Of a stretch of 64,000 bases of DNA, positions 1 to 9,544 are shown in pieces. Source of the DNA: Actinophytocola sp035634895. Lineage in GTDB: Bacteria; Actinomycetota; Actinomycetes; Mycobacteriales; Pseudonocardiaceae. A program made the translations under genes and the position numbers. The stretch spans positions 19,105 to 83,104 of the forward strand of contig NZ_DASQCC010000194.1 in assembly GCF_035634895.1 (NCBI RefSeq). The letters run 5' to 3'. A model generated the notes under the pieces. The model was not told the DNA's origin, ran no database searches, and saw only the letters and a program-made list of their open reading frames with translations. Numbering within the stretch: position 1 is the stretch's first letter; each line of letters begins with the position of its first letter.

Positions 1-309
1 GGCCTGGACTGCCTGGCGGGCGGCGGCCTCGCGCTGCGCCGCGCGAGCCTGGACGAGGTCGTGGCCATCCTGTTCTTCGCCGCGGCGTACGGCGGCGCGT
101 ACGACCACGGACTCGGCGGTGCCCATGGCCGAGCGGCGGCGTGGCGGTCACTGACCGCGCTCGCGGACGGCTCGCACGTCGGTTGCGCGTGGTGGACCTT
201 CGACGCCGCCAACGACTGGTTCCACCGGGTCGCGTGGGACCTGGGCGTGCTCTGCCTCCGCCAGGGTGGTCACGTTATGGCAGTACTCGCGGCGACGGAT
301 AGTGACTAG
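1..309 (+). CDS. C-terminal part of an uncharacterised protein (possibly DUF6183)
   Basis: An open frame enters from the left edge and stops at 309, giving the last 102 residues of a protein whose start lies outside the window. The visible part is aromatic-rich and soluble, with a short Gly/Ala/Tyr stretch (GGAYDHGLGG), a WWTFDAANDWF segment and the ending VLAATDSD. From memory the ending resembles the DUF6183 family of actinobacteria, but this rests on general resemblance and could be wrong. No function can be given. The next gene starts 27 bases downstream on the same strand but appears to have its own promoter. Confidence 0.55.
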   Translation, partial: GLDCLAGGGLALRRASLDEVVAILFFAAAYGGAYDHGLGGAHGRAAAWRSLTALADGSHVGCAWWTFDAANDWFHRVAWDLGVLCLRQGGHVMAVLAATDSD

Positions 310-323
310 TTGGGTGCCTTCGC

Positions 324-336
324 TACGCTTGTTCAC
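324..336 (+). promoter_or_regulatory. Candidate -10 element for a leaderless transcript
   Basis: TACGCT at 324-329 matches the actinobacterial TANNNT -10 pattern and ends seven bases before the ATG at 337. No Shine-Dalgarno sequence lies in front of that ATG, so transcription probably starts at or next to the start codon. No convincing -35 is seen. Confidence 0.45.
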
Positions 337-651
337 ATGCGTAGCGCCACTCGACTGCTCGTCGTGACCCTCACGGGCCTCATCGTGGCGCTGCTTCCGG
401 TTCACGCGTTCGCGGAGTCACACCCGTCGAACAGCGAGTACGGCCTCGTCGCCGGGCAACAGCCCACGCCGCCGCCCACCGGACCGACGACCGTGACGAC
501 CGCGCCGTCCATCGAGCTCACGCCCGCCGAGACCGAGGAGAAGCAGGCGGAGCAGCGACGGAAGCTCGTCATGGGAATCACCTCCATTGTGCTGGTAGGC
601 ATCGTGATCTGGGGCCGCAGCATCAAGCGGAAGAAGGCCAAGGCCGGCTGA
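337..651 (+). CDS. Small secreted/membrane-anchored protein of unknown function
   Basis: A 104-residue protein. Residues 1-27 look like a signal peptide (basic MRSATR, hydrophobic core, VHAFAE cleavage region). A Pro/Thr-rich extracytoplasmic linker follows, then a Glu/Lys-rich stretch, one transmembrane helix (about residues 77-93) and a very basic cytoplasmic end (RSIKRKKAKAG). The topology suggests a short exported protein held by a C-terminal anchor. An earlier TTG at 310 is possible, but the ATG at 337 is preferred because it starts the signal peptide and has TACGCT seven bases upstream. Family not recognised. Confidence 0.6.
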   Translation: MRSATRLLVVTLTGLIVALLPVHAFAESHPSNSEYGLVAGQQPTPPPTGPTTVTTAPSIELTPAETEEKQAEQRRKLVMGITSIVLVGIVIWGRSIKRKKAKAG

Positions 652-898
652 CCGCTGGCCGACAGAGATCATTTAGCGAGGCTGAAGGACCGCGAGCCGC
701 TCGGCGCTCTGGTCGTACCGGCAACCGGTTCACCAGGGAATCTCGCCCGGTCCTCCAGACCCGATGGTGCAGGATTGGCAAAATCATGGCGAACACAGGG
801 GATCTTCCTGGGAGGATGGCGTGACCGTGCTCGACTCACGCTCCGACACTCCCAAGGAACACAGGGCCGGGGTGCTGATAACCGACGAGGGCGTCAGT

Positions 899-2092
899 AT
901 GCCCAGTGTGGATGACATCGGAGCCGGCCGAGGGCCGGCATGGCTCGACGACTGGCTCACACGCAACGCGCTCGACGTCGTCGCGTGGTACCGCCACATC
1001 CACCAGCATCCCGAGCTGTCCAGGCGTGAGTACAACACCACAGAGCTGGTCGCCGGCATCCTCTCGGCCGCGGGGCTGCGGCCGAAGGCGTTCGACGCCG
1101 GCACCGGTCTGATCTGCGACATCGGGGTCGGCGACAAGTGCGTCGCCCTGCGCGGGGACATGGACGCGCTGCCGGTCACCGAGCTGACCGGCCTGCCGTA
1201 CGCGTCGACGGTGCCGGGTGTCGCACACGCGTGCGGGCACGACGCGCACACGTCGATGCTGCTCGGCGCGGGTCTCGCGCTCGCGTCGGCGCCGGAGCTG
1301 CCCGGTCGCGTGCGGCTGGTGTTCCAGCCGGCCGAGGAGGTCATGCCGGGCGGCGCGCTGGACGTCATCGCGTCCGGCGGGCTCGACGGGGTCGACTCGA
1401 TCTTCGGCCTGCACTGCGACCCGCGACTCGAGGTCGGCAACGTGGGCACGCGCGTCGGCGCCATCACGTCGGCGACGGACCTGCTGGAGCTGCGGTTGAC
1501 CTCGCCAGGCGGCCACACGTCCCGGCCACACCTGACGGCCGACCTGGTACACGCGCTCGGCACGGTCATCACCGGCCTGCCCGCGCTGCTGTCCCGCCGG
1601 GTCGACCCCCGCTCGGGGACCGTCCTGGTCTGGGGCGCGGTGCACGCGGGTGAGGCGCCGAACGCCGTGCCACAGGACGGTGTGCTGCGCGGCACGCTGC
1701 GGACGGGCGACCACGAGGTGTGGGCCGACCTGGAGCCGTTGGTGGCGGGCCTGGTGCAGTCCCTGCTCGCGCCGACCGGCGTCGGTTTCGAGCTGGAACA
1801 CCGGCGCGGCGTGCCCCCGGTGGTGAACGACGTGGAGTCCGAGGCCGTGCTGCGTGCCGGCGTCGAGGCGGCACTGGGCGAACGCGCGGTGACCAGCACC
1901 AAGCAGTCGTCCGGCGGCGAGGACTTCGGCTGGTACCTGGAACACATCTCCGGCTCGTTCGCCCGCCTCGGCGTCTGGTCCGGAGAGGGCGCCCAGCCCG
2001 ACATCCACCAGCCGACGTTCCGTCTCGACGAGCGCGCCCTCCTGACCGGCGTCCGCGTGCTGACCCACACCGCATTGGCCGCCCTCGCCTGA
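899..2092 (+). CDS. M20-family amidohydrolase / metallopeptidase
   Basis: 397 residues, the usual length for M20 N-acyl-amino-acid amidohydrolases (AmhX/HipO type), which use a dinuclear metal centre to cleave amide bonds. Visible motifs in order are the metal-ligand motif RGDMDALP near residue 86, HACGHDAH near 110, the catalytic glutamate pair in QPAEE near 145, the lid/dimerisation domain beginning at SPGGHTSRPH near 205, and SGGEDFGW near 340. The frame is open back to 764, but the upstream segment does not look like protein of this family. The ATG at 899 has a GAGG ribosome site eight bases upstream. It converges on deoA across a 17-bp hairpin. The substrate cannot be read from sequence. 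Confidence 0.85.
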   Translation: MPSVDDIGAGRGPAWLDDWLTRNALDVVAWYRHIHQHPELSRREYNTTELVAGILSAAGLRPKAFDAGTGLICDIGVGDKCVALRGDMDALPVTELTGLPYASTVPGVAHACGHDAHTSMLLGAGLALASAPELPGRVRLVFQPAEEVMPGGALDVIASGGLDGVDSIFGLHCDPRLEVGNVGTRVGAITSATDLLELRLTSPGGHTSRPHLTADLVHALGTVITGLPALLSRRVDPRSGTVLVWGAVHAGEAPNAVPQDGVLRGTLRTGDHEVWADLEPLVAGLVQSLLAPTGVGFELEHRRGVPPVVNDVESEAVLRAGVEAALGERAVTSTKQSSGGEDFGWYLEHISGSFARLGVWSGEGAQPDIHQPTFRLDERALLTGVRVLTHTALAALA

Positions 2093-2094
2093 AA

Positions 2095-2138
2095 CCGCGA
2101 GTCCCGCGTTCAGCCATGTGCGAACGCGGGACTCGCGG
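2095..2138. terminator. Perfect 17-bp hairpin between convergent genes; member of the GAGTCCCGCGTTC repeat family
   Basis: Arms 2095-2111 and 2122-2138 are exact reverse complements (17 bp) around a 10-base loop. The hairpin fills the gap between the amidohydrolase stop and the deoA stop, so it probably ends transcription in both directions. The core GAGTCCCGCGTTC is the same unit that forms the arrays at 35.1 and 58.1 kb. Confidence 0.75.
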
Positions 2139-2140
2139 AT

Positions 2141-3409
2141 CTAGCCTCGAATCGTCTCGATGATCAGCGGGTTGCCCGCGGCCGGCTCGTCCGTGATCTC
2201 GTACGCGCCGGCCAGTGCCGCCAGCGCGCCCGCCACCGCGTCCGGGGTGTCGGTGTGCAGCTCCAGCAAAGGGGCCCCGGTGACCACGGCTTCTCCTGGT
2301 TTCACGTGGCACACGACGCCCGCGGCGGCCTGCACGGGGTCCTCCTTGCGAGCCCGGCCGGCACCCAGCCGCCACGCGGCCACGCCGACGCCCAGCGCGT
2401 CCAGGCGGGAGAGGAAACCGTCCCGCGGCGCCTCGACCACGTGGACATGCCGGGGCCTGGGCAGTTCCGCGGCCGGATCTCCACCCTGTGCCGCGATCAT
2501 CCGCGCCCACGTCTCGTACGCCTCGCCCGACGCGAGCACCGCGGCCGGGTCCGCCGGCATTCCCGCCAGCGACAGCATCTCCGTGGCCAGCGCGACCGTC
2601 AGCGCGATCACGTCCGCCGGCCCGCCACCCTTCAGCACCTCGACCGCCTCGGCCACCTCGACGGCGTTGCCCACCGCGCGCCCCAGCGGCACCGACATGT
2701 CCGTGAGCAGGGCCGTCACCTTCTGCCCGTGCGCGGTCCCGATCGCCACCAGTGCCGACGCGAGAGAACGCGCGTCGGACAAGGACTTCATGAACGCCCC
2801 GGAGCCGACCTTCACGTCCAGCACCAGCGCGCCGGCGCCCTCCGCGATCTTCTTCGACATGATCGACGACGCGATCAGCGGCACGCACTCGACCGTCGCC
2901 GTCACGTCCCGCAGCGCGTACAGCTTCCGGTCGGCGGGCGCCAGACCGTCGGTCGGCGCGCACACCACCGCACCGACCGACTCGAGCTGCGCGCGGATCT
3001 CCGCCGAGGTCAACGAGGCCCGCCAGCCCGGGATCGACTCCAGCTTGTCGAGCGTGCCGCCGGTGTGCCCGAGCCCACGCCCGGACAGCTGCGGCACCGC
3101 GACCCCGCACGCCGCCACCAGCGGCGCCAGCGGCAGCGTGATCTTGTCGCCGACCCCGCCCGTCGAGTGGTTGTCGACCGTCGGCACCGGCCACGACAGC
3201 CGCTCACCCGAGTCGATCATCGCCTGGGTCCAGCGGGACGTCTCCGCGAACGTCATCCCGTTCAGGAACACCGCCATCGCCAGCGCCGACATCTGCTCGT
3301 CGGCGACGTCGCCTCGTGTGTAGGCGGAGATGACCCAGTCGATCTGGTCGTCGGTGAGTACCCCGCCGTCCCGCTTGGTCCGGATGACGTCGACAGCCGT
3401 GTGGTTCAC
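2141..3409 (-). CDS. deoA: Thymidine phosphorylase
   Basis: 422 residues. It catalyses reversible phosphorolysis of thymidine (or pyrimidine deoxynucleosides) to base and deoxyribose-1-phosphate. The phosphate-binding segment DNHSTGGVGDK lies at 79-89 and the family signature SGRGLGHTGGTLDKLE at 109-124, with the C-terminal alpha/beta domain complete. The GTG start at 3409 is four bases after the cdd stop, so the two are co-transcribed. With cdd and the upstream nucleoside importer it forms a salvage operon: import, deaminate cytidine to uridine, phosphorolyse. Confidence 0.93.
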   Translation of the reverse strand: MNHTAVDVIRTKRDGGVLTDDQIDWVISAYTRGDVADEQMSALAMAVFLNGMTFAETSRWTQAMIDSGERLSWPVPTVDNHSTGGVGDKITLPLAPLVAACGVAVPQLSGRGLGHTGGTLDKLESIPGWRASLTSAEIRAQLESVGAVVCAPTDGLAPADRKLYALRDVTATVECVPLIASSIMSKKIAEGAGALVLDVKVGSGAFMKSLSDARSLASALVAIGTAHGQKVTALLTDMSVPLGRAVGNAVEVAEAVEVLKGGGPADVIALTVALATEMLSLAGMPADPAAVLASGEAYETWARMIAAQGGDPAAELPRPRHVHVVEAPRDGFLSRLDALGVGVAAWRLGAGRARKEDPVQAAAGVVCHVKPGEAVVTGAPLLELHTDTPDAVAGALAALAGAYEITDEPAAGNPLIIETIRG

Positions 3410-3413
3410 ACGC

Positions 3414-3797
3414 TCACGGTAGATCGGCGGGCCCGAACGCGTACGGCAGGACCTCCGACATCGGCGCCGGCCCGGCCGGCGTGTCCACCAGACACTCCGG
3501 CCCGCCCAGCTCGTACAGGATCTGGCGGCATCTCCCGCACGGCATCAGCAGGTCGCCCGACCCGCTCCGGCACGCCACCGCCACCAACCGGCCGCCACCC
3601 GTCAACCGCAGCTGCCCGGCCATGGTGCACTCCGCGCACAGTGCCACCCCGTACGCGGCGTTCTCCACGTTGCACCCGGTGACCAGCCGCCCGTCGTCCA
3701 CCACCGCGGCCGCGCCGACCTGCAGCCCCGAGTACGGGCAGTAAGCCAGCTGAGCCGCCTCGACAGCGGCGGCCCGCAGCTTGTCCCAGTCAGTCAC
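3414..3797 (-). CDS. cdd: Cytidine deaminase
   Basis: 127 residues, the homotetrameric zinc-dependent type. The CAE zinc/catalytic motif (C54, E56) and the PCGRC pair (C87, C90) supply the ligands, and CNVENAAYG is the substrate-binding loop. It converts cytidine/deoxycytidine to uridine/deoxyuridine. The frame is open to a TTG at 3830, but the GTG at 3797 is chosen because GGAG lies nine bases upstream and the resulting length fits the family. The extra upstream codons come from a reiterated junction repeat. It lies between the importer permease and deoA. Confidence 0.92.
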   Translation of the reverse strand: MTDWDKLRAAAVEAAQLAYCPYSGLQVGAAAVVDDGRLVTGCNVENAAYGVALCAECTMAGQLRLTGGGRLVAVACRSGSGDLLMPCGRCRQILYELGGPECLVDTPAGPAPMSEVLPYAFGPADLP

Positions 3798-3802
3798 GCC
3801 GC

Positions 3803-3892
3803 TTCGCTCCACAAGCTCCGGCTCCGCCAATCACACCGTTCGCTCCGCAAGCTCCGCTCAGACACGATGTTCGCTCCGCAAGCTCCGCTCAG
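3803..3892. repeat. Reiterated 31-bp repeat at the permease-cdd junction
   Basis: A 23-bp unit (TTCGCTCCGCAAGCTCCGC plus TCAG) occurs identically at 3839-3861 and 3870-3892, a period of 31 bp, with a degenerate third copy at about 3803-3828. Read on the minus strand, each copy carries a GGAGCGAA ribosome-site-like sequence followed by a GTG. The permease stop codon lies inside the copy at 3870-3892 and the cdd start follows the last copy. Confidence 0.8.
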
Positions 3893-5163
3893 TCACCTTC
3901 ACCCCGTCGGTATGGCACACCGTCCGCGGCGGGCGGACGTAGTCGTTGCGCGGCCAGTGCCAGCACCACGAGCGTGATGATGTGCGGCGCGTACGGCAGG
4001 AACTCCTGTGGCAGCTCGTCCGTGAAGTAGTACAGCGCGTACACGGCCACGGCGCCGACCGCCGCGAGCATGGCCGTCGTCCACTTCCTGCGGTACAGCT
4101 GCCAGATCACCAGCAGCCCGACCACGATGACCGCCGAGTACAGCAGCGCGTGCACGGCCTCGGGCGTCGCGGACAGCCGCAACCCGTCCGCGTAGCCGAA
4201 CAGCGCCGAGCCGGCCAGCGTGCCACCCGGCCGCCAGTTGCCGAAGATCATCGCGGCGAGGCCGATGAAGCCGCGGTTCGCGGTCTGCCCCTCCTGGTAG
4301 ATCGGCACGCCGGAGCCGAGCACCAGCGCCGCGCCCGCGATCCCCGCGAGGGCACCGGACGCGATGACGGCCAGGTACTTGTACAGGTAGACGTTGACGC
4401 CCAACGACTCGGCGGCCACCGGGTTCTCCCCGCACGACCGCAGCCGCAGGCCGAACCGGGTGCGCCACAGCACCACGTACGTCGCGACGACCAACAGGAT
4501 CCCGATGATCAGCAGCGGCGACACCCCGGTCACCAGCCCGCGCACCAGGCCGGCGACGTCGGAGATGATCACCCGCTGGTCCTTCTCCAGGCCGGCGAGC
4601 CAGTCCCCGAGACCGGACACGGAGAACGTGTCGAACTGCTGGATCGGCGGCGACTCACGCGGGTTGTCCGACAGCGGCTGGAAGATCAGCGTCGTCAGGT
4701 ACTTCGTCACGCCGGCGCCCAGCAGGTTGATCGCCACGCCGGAGACGATGTGGTTGACCCCGAAGGTCACCGTCGCGACCGCGTGCAGGGCCCCGCCCAG
4801 CGCGCCGAAGACCATCCCGGACACCACGGCCATCCATGGACCCCAGTGGTAGCCGCCGAACGCCGCGCCCCAGGTACCGAGGATCATCATGCCCTCGAGG
4901 CCGATGTTGATCATGCCGGACCGCTCGGCCCAGATGCCGCCGAGGCCACAGAGCAGGATCGGCAGGCCGAGCGAGACGGTGTTCTTCATCGTCGACGACG
5001 ACGTCAGCGCCGGTTCCCCGGTCAGGTACGACGTCATCGCCAGCACGAAGACCACGCCGAGCACACCGATCGTGAACACCAGCGAGCCGGGCAGCTTCTG
5101 CCTGCGCGGCGGCGGCGTCATCGTCACGCCGGAGGCTCCCGGCTGCACGTCCACCATGCTCAC
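3889..5163 (-). CDS. ABC transporter permease, nucleoside/BmpA type (YufQ-like)
   Basis: 424 residues of BPD_transp_2 type, the second membrane subunit of a BmpA-family nucleoside importer. About ten hydrophobic helices are visible. Conserved segments include GLPILLCGLGGIWAERSG, NIGLEGMMILG near residues 85-95 and the cytoplasmic loop RTRFGLRLRSCGENPVAAESLGVNV. The C-terminal quarter adds three more helices. The GTG at 5163 has a GAGG site about eight bases upstream, and a second start (ATG at 5157) is two codons in. It lies 73 bases after the partner permease in the same operon. Confidence 0.9.
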   Translation of the reverse strand: MSMVDVQPGASGVTMTPPPRRQKLPGSLVFTIGVLGVVFVLAMTSYLTGEPALTSSSTMKNTVSLGLPILLCGLGGIWAERSGMINIGLEGMMILGTWGAAFGGYHWGPWMAVVSGMVFGALGGALHAVATVTFGVNHIVSGVAINLLGAGVTKYLTTLIFQPLSDNPRESPPIQQFDTFSVSGLGDWLAGLEKDQRVIISDVAGLVRGLVTGVSPLLIIGILLVVATYVVLWRTRFGLRLRSCGENPVAAESLGVNVYLYKYLAVIASGALAGIAGAALVLGSGVPIYQEGQTANRGFIGLAAMIFGNWRPGGTLAGSALFGYADGLRLSATPEAVHALLYSAVIVVGLLVIWQLYRRKWTTAMLAAVGAVAVYALYYFTDELPQEFLPYAPHIITLVVLALAAQRLRPPAADGVPYRRGEGD

Positions 5164-5236
5164 GACCGCACCTCGCCCTCTGCTCGCAGGGTCCGCCCGG
5201 GCCGCTGCTGGTCGTGGTTCGCGCCGCGAGTCCCGC

Positions 5237-6318
5237 TCACTTGGCCGCCTCCGGTTCGACTGCGGTACCCGTGGCCTGGCCTACGCGACGCTGCTCGGCG
5301 GCCAGCTCCATCCGCTTGACGATCTCGTACGCGACAACCACGGACAGCACGATCGCGCCCTGCATGATCGTCGCGATCTCCTTCGGCACGCCCACGTTGT
5401 CGAGCGCGCCCTTGGACTTCTCCAGGAACGCCCACAGGAGCGACCCGAACGCGATGCCGACCGGGTGGTTACGCCCGAGCAGCGCGATGCCGATGCCCGC
5501 GAACCCGTAGCCGGACGCGAAGTTCAGCGTGTACGCGTGGTCGCGGCCGAGGATCTCCGGCATGCCGACCAGCCCGGCGACCGCACCGGACACCAGCAGC
5601 GAGACCACGATCATCTTCTTGGCGTTGACCCCGCCCGCCGCGGCCGCGGTCGGCGACAGCCCGGACGCCTTCAGCTCGAAGCCGAACCGGGTCCGGTTCA
5701 ACACCACCCCGTACACCGCGGCCGCGACGACCGACAGGAACACCAGGCCGAAGACGGTGCCGCGGTCACCGAGGTCGATGCCGGGCACCTGGCCGGAGGA
5801 CGGGATCGGCTTCGTGGTGACGTTGTTGCCGACCAGGATGCCGAACTGGTCGCGCCGGATCAGGAACGCGGCGAGCCCGAAGGCGATCGCGTTCATCATG
5901 ATCGTGGAGAGCACCTCGTGCACCCCGCGCGTGACCTTCAGGATCGCCGGCAGCGTGGCCCACGCCGCGCCGGCGGCCGCCGCAACCAGCAGGATCACCA
6001 GCCAGTGCAGCACGGGCGGCAGCACGAGCGCGCCGCCGACGATGGCCGCGACCAGGGCGCCCACCCGGTACTGGCCCTCGATCCCGATGTTCAGCAGGTT
6101 CATGTGGAACCCGATGGCGGCGGCCAGTGCGGCCAGCATGTAGATCGCGGTCGAGTTGACGATGTCGACCGCGATCTGGCCCTCGCCGACCTGACCGATC
6201 ATCGCGCCGAGCGCCTCGCCCGGGTTCGCCCCGGACAGGATCAGCACGATCGCGCACAGCACGGCCGCGAAGACGACCGCGAGGACGGGCGCCAGCAGCG
6301 ACGAGCGCAGCCGCGACG

Positions 6319-6322
<4 letters not shown>
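5237..6322 (-). CDS. ABC transporter permease, nucleoside/BmpA type (YufP-like)
   Basis: 361 residues with roughly nine to ten membrane helices (BPD_transp_2). The signature NIGIEGQYRVGALVAAIVGG and the loop RTRFGFELKASGLSPTAA mark it as the first permease of a nucleoside importer. Its ATG at 6322 overlaps the stop of the ATPase gene by four bases (ATGA), so translation is coupled. It pairs with the 3889-5163 permease to form the channel. Confidence 0.9.
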
Positions 6323-7878
<1,556 letters not shown>

Positions 7879-7902
7879 TTGGGACTTCCTTCACAGGAAA
7901 GA

Positions 7903-7937
7903 CCCGTGGGTGCGTGGCTGAGCCACACACCCACGGG
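7903..7937 (-). terminator. Attenuator-like hairpin between bmpA and the ATPase gene
   Basis: Arms 7903-7919 and 7921-7937 pair over 17 bases with one G:U-type mismatch and almost no loop. It sits 15 bases after the bmpA stop and 25 bases before the ATPase start. Partial termination here would yield more binding protein than membrane components, a common arrangement in ABC importers. Confidence 0.65.
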
Positions 7938-7951
7938 CATCACACCTGGTG

Positions 7952-9106
7952 TCAGCTGCTCGGCGTGGTGTCGACCTTGATCTTGCCGTCGATGATCTGC
8001 TGCTTGTACGCCTCGACCCAGCCCTTGGTCTCGTCGTCGATCTTGCCGCCGGAGGTGGCGTAGCCGACGCCGTCCACCTTCAGGTCGAAGACCTGCGGCA
8101 GGGTGGAGAGGTCCTTCGACGCGACCGCGGAGATGTAGTCGAACACCGCGACGTCGACCCGCTTGAGCATGGACGTCAGGATGATGTCCTTGTCCGCGGC
8201 GACCGTCTTCTGGTTGTACTGGTCGGAGTCGACGCCGATGGCCAGCACGTTGGCGTCCTTGGCGGCGGCGAACACACCCTTACCGGAGGCGCCCGCGGCG
8301 TGGTAGACGACGTCCGCGCCCTGGTCGATCAGGCCCTTCGCGGCGACCTGGCCCTTGGGCGGGTCGGCGAAGCCGGTCAGGTCGCCCGCCTCGGTGATGT
8401 ACTTCGAGACGATCTTGGCCTTCGGCGCGACGGCCTTCACACCCTGCTCGAAGCCGGCCTGGAACTTCTGGATCAGCGGCACGTTGACGCCGCCGACGAA
8501 GCCGATGGTGCAGGACTTGCTCTTCAGCGCGGCGATGACGCCGACGAGGAAGGAGCCCTCCTGCTCGGCGAAGCCCAGCCAGGTGATGTTCTTCGGCGCG
8601 TTCTCGGCGAAGCCGTCGACCACCGCGAAGTGGATGTTCGGGAACTCGGCCGCGACCTTGACCGTGGCGTCGGTGTACCCGAAGCCGATGGCGACCACCG
8701 GGTCGTCACCGCCCTGCGCCAGCTGACGCAGACGGGTGAGCTTCGAGTCCTCGCTCTCCTGGTCGGTGGCGGCGAGCTCCTTGGTGTTCTCCTTCTTGAC
8801 GCCGATGTCCGAGATGGCCTTGTCCAGGCCGGCAGCGGCGGAGTCGTTGAACGACGCGTCGCCACGGCCGCCGATGTCGTAGGCCATCCCGACCTTCAGG
8901 GCACTACCGTCCACCTTGGTGCCGCTCGCGGACGACGACGTCTGTCCGGACGCCGCCGCCGGCTTGTCCACGGTCTTGCAACCCGCGGCACCGCTGTCGC
9001 CACCCGAAGAGTTGTTCGAGGATCCCGAGTCCTTCGCACAACCAACCACGGACAGCACGCTGGTCAGCGCGATCGCGGTGACCGCGACTCCCCGCTTGAA
9101 GCGCAA
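7952..9106 (-). CDS. BMP-family substrate-binding lipoprotein of a nucleoside ABC importer
   Basis: 384 residues. A lipoprotein signal peptide (MRFKRG, hydrophobic core, lipobox SVVGC with Cys23) is followed by a Ser/Gly/Ala-rich linker, then the BMP/PnrA domain with GMAYDIGGRGDASFND, GFGYTDA, FAVVDG and GADVVYHAAGASGKG. It captures nucleosides outside the cell for the permease pair. The start is a TTG at 9106, supported by GGAGG nine bases upstream and by the signal peptide. It is the first gene of the operon bmpA - ATPase - permease - permease - cdd - deoA. Confidence 0.92.
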   Translation of the reverse strand: MRFKRGVAVTAIALTSVLSVVGCAKDSGSSNNSSGGDSGAAGCKTVDKPAAASGQTSSSASGTKVDGSALKVGMAYDIGGRGDASFNDSAAAGLDKAISDIGVKKENTKELAATDQESEDSKLTRLRQLAQGGDDPVVAIGFGYTDATVKVAAEFPNIHFAVVDGFAENAPKNITWLGFAEQEGSFLVGVIAALKSKSCTIGFVGGVNVPLIQKFQAGFEQGVKAVAPKAKIVSKYITEAGDLTGFADPPKGQVAAKGLIDQGADVVYHAAGASGKGVFAAAKDANVLAIGVDSDQYNQKTVAADKDIILTSMLKRVDVAVFDYISAVASKDLSTLPQVFDLKVDGVGYATSGGKIDDETKGWVEAYKQQIIDGKIKVDTTPSS

Positions 9107-9544
9107 GGCTTTCTCCCTCCGCGTTCATTCTCAGGCGCCCGGCCACGCGCCGAACGCCCAACCAATGGCGAGACCGTACTCTGCGCTCGGCGAAGTGCTA
9201 CCGCCGCGTAGTGGCGCGTGACCCAATCGTTCCTTGGGCGGACCGGTGTTGGCACTCAACGTGATCGAACACGTGCGTTGTGGTCAATTGTGACGGCCTT
9301 GTTTCCTGCTTCGCGCGGCGAGCGGAGGTCCTCCTGAGTAGACGCTTCCGCTGTCCGCCGGTGGCGGCGGCGGCCTCGTCGTCGCAGCTCAGCCGGCCCA
9401 TTACCACGGCACCCCGACAACCGGCGGACTCGTCCGGGCACGTCCGGGGCACTTGTCCACAGCCCGACCAGTTGTCCACATTTCGCCGCCGCCGCCAGCC
9501 GCACCGCGCCCATCCCAGGCACGATCAACCCATGCACAACGCCG
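9107..9544. other. 438-bp intergenic region: bmpA leader and two DnaA-box-like sites
   Basis: It lies between the bmpA start and the 3' end of the 9545-10717 gene, so it must hold the nucleoside-operon promoter, although no clear -35/-10 pair stands out. Two identical TTGTCCACA nonamers (9453-9461 and 9472-9480, same orientation, 19 bp apart) match the actinobacterial DnaA-box consensus. No coding frame looks real. Confidence 0.5.

Noticed and set aside
3798..3830. TTG start of cdd at 3830
   Set aside because: The extra 11 codons derive from the reiterated junction repeat and lack a ribosome site at the right distance; GTG 3797 gives the normal family length.
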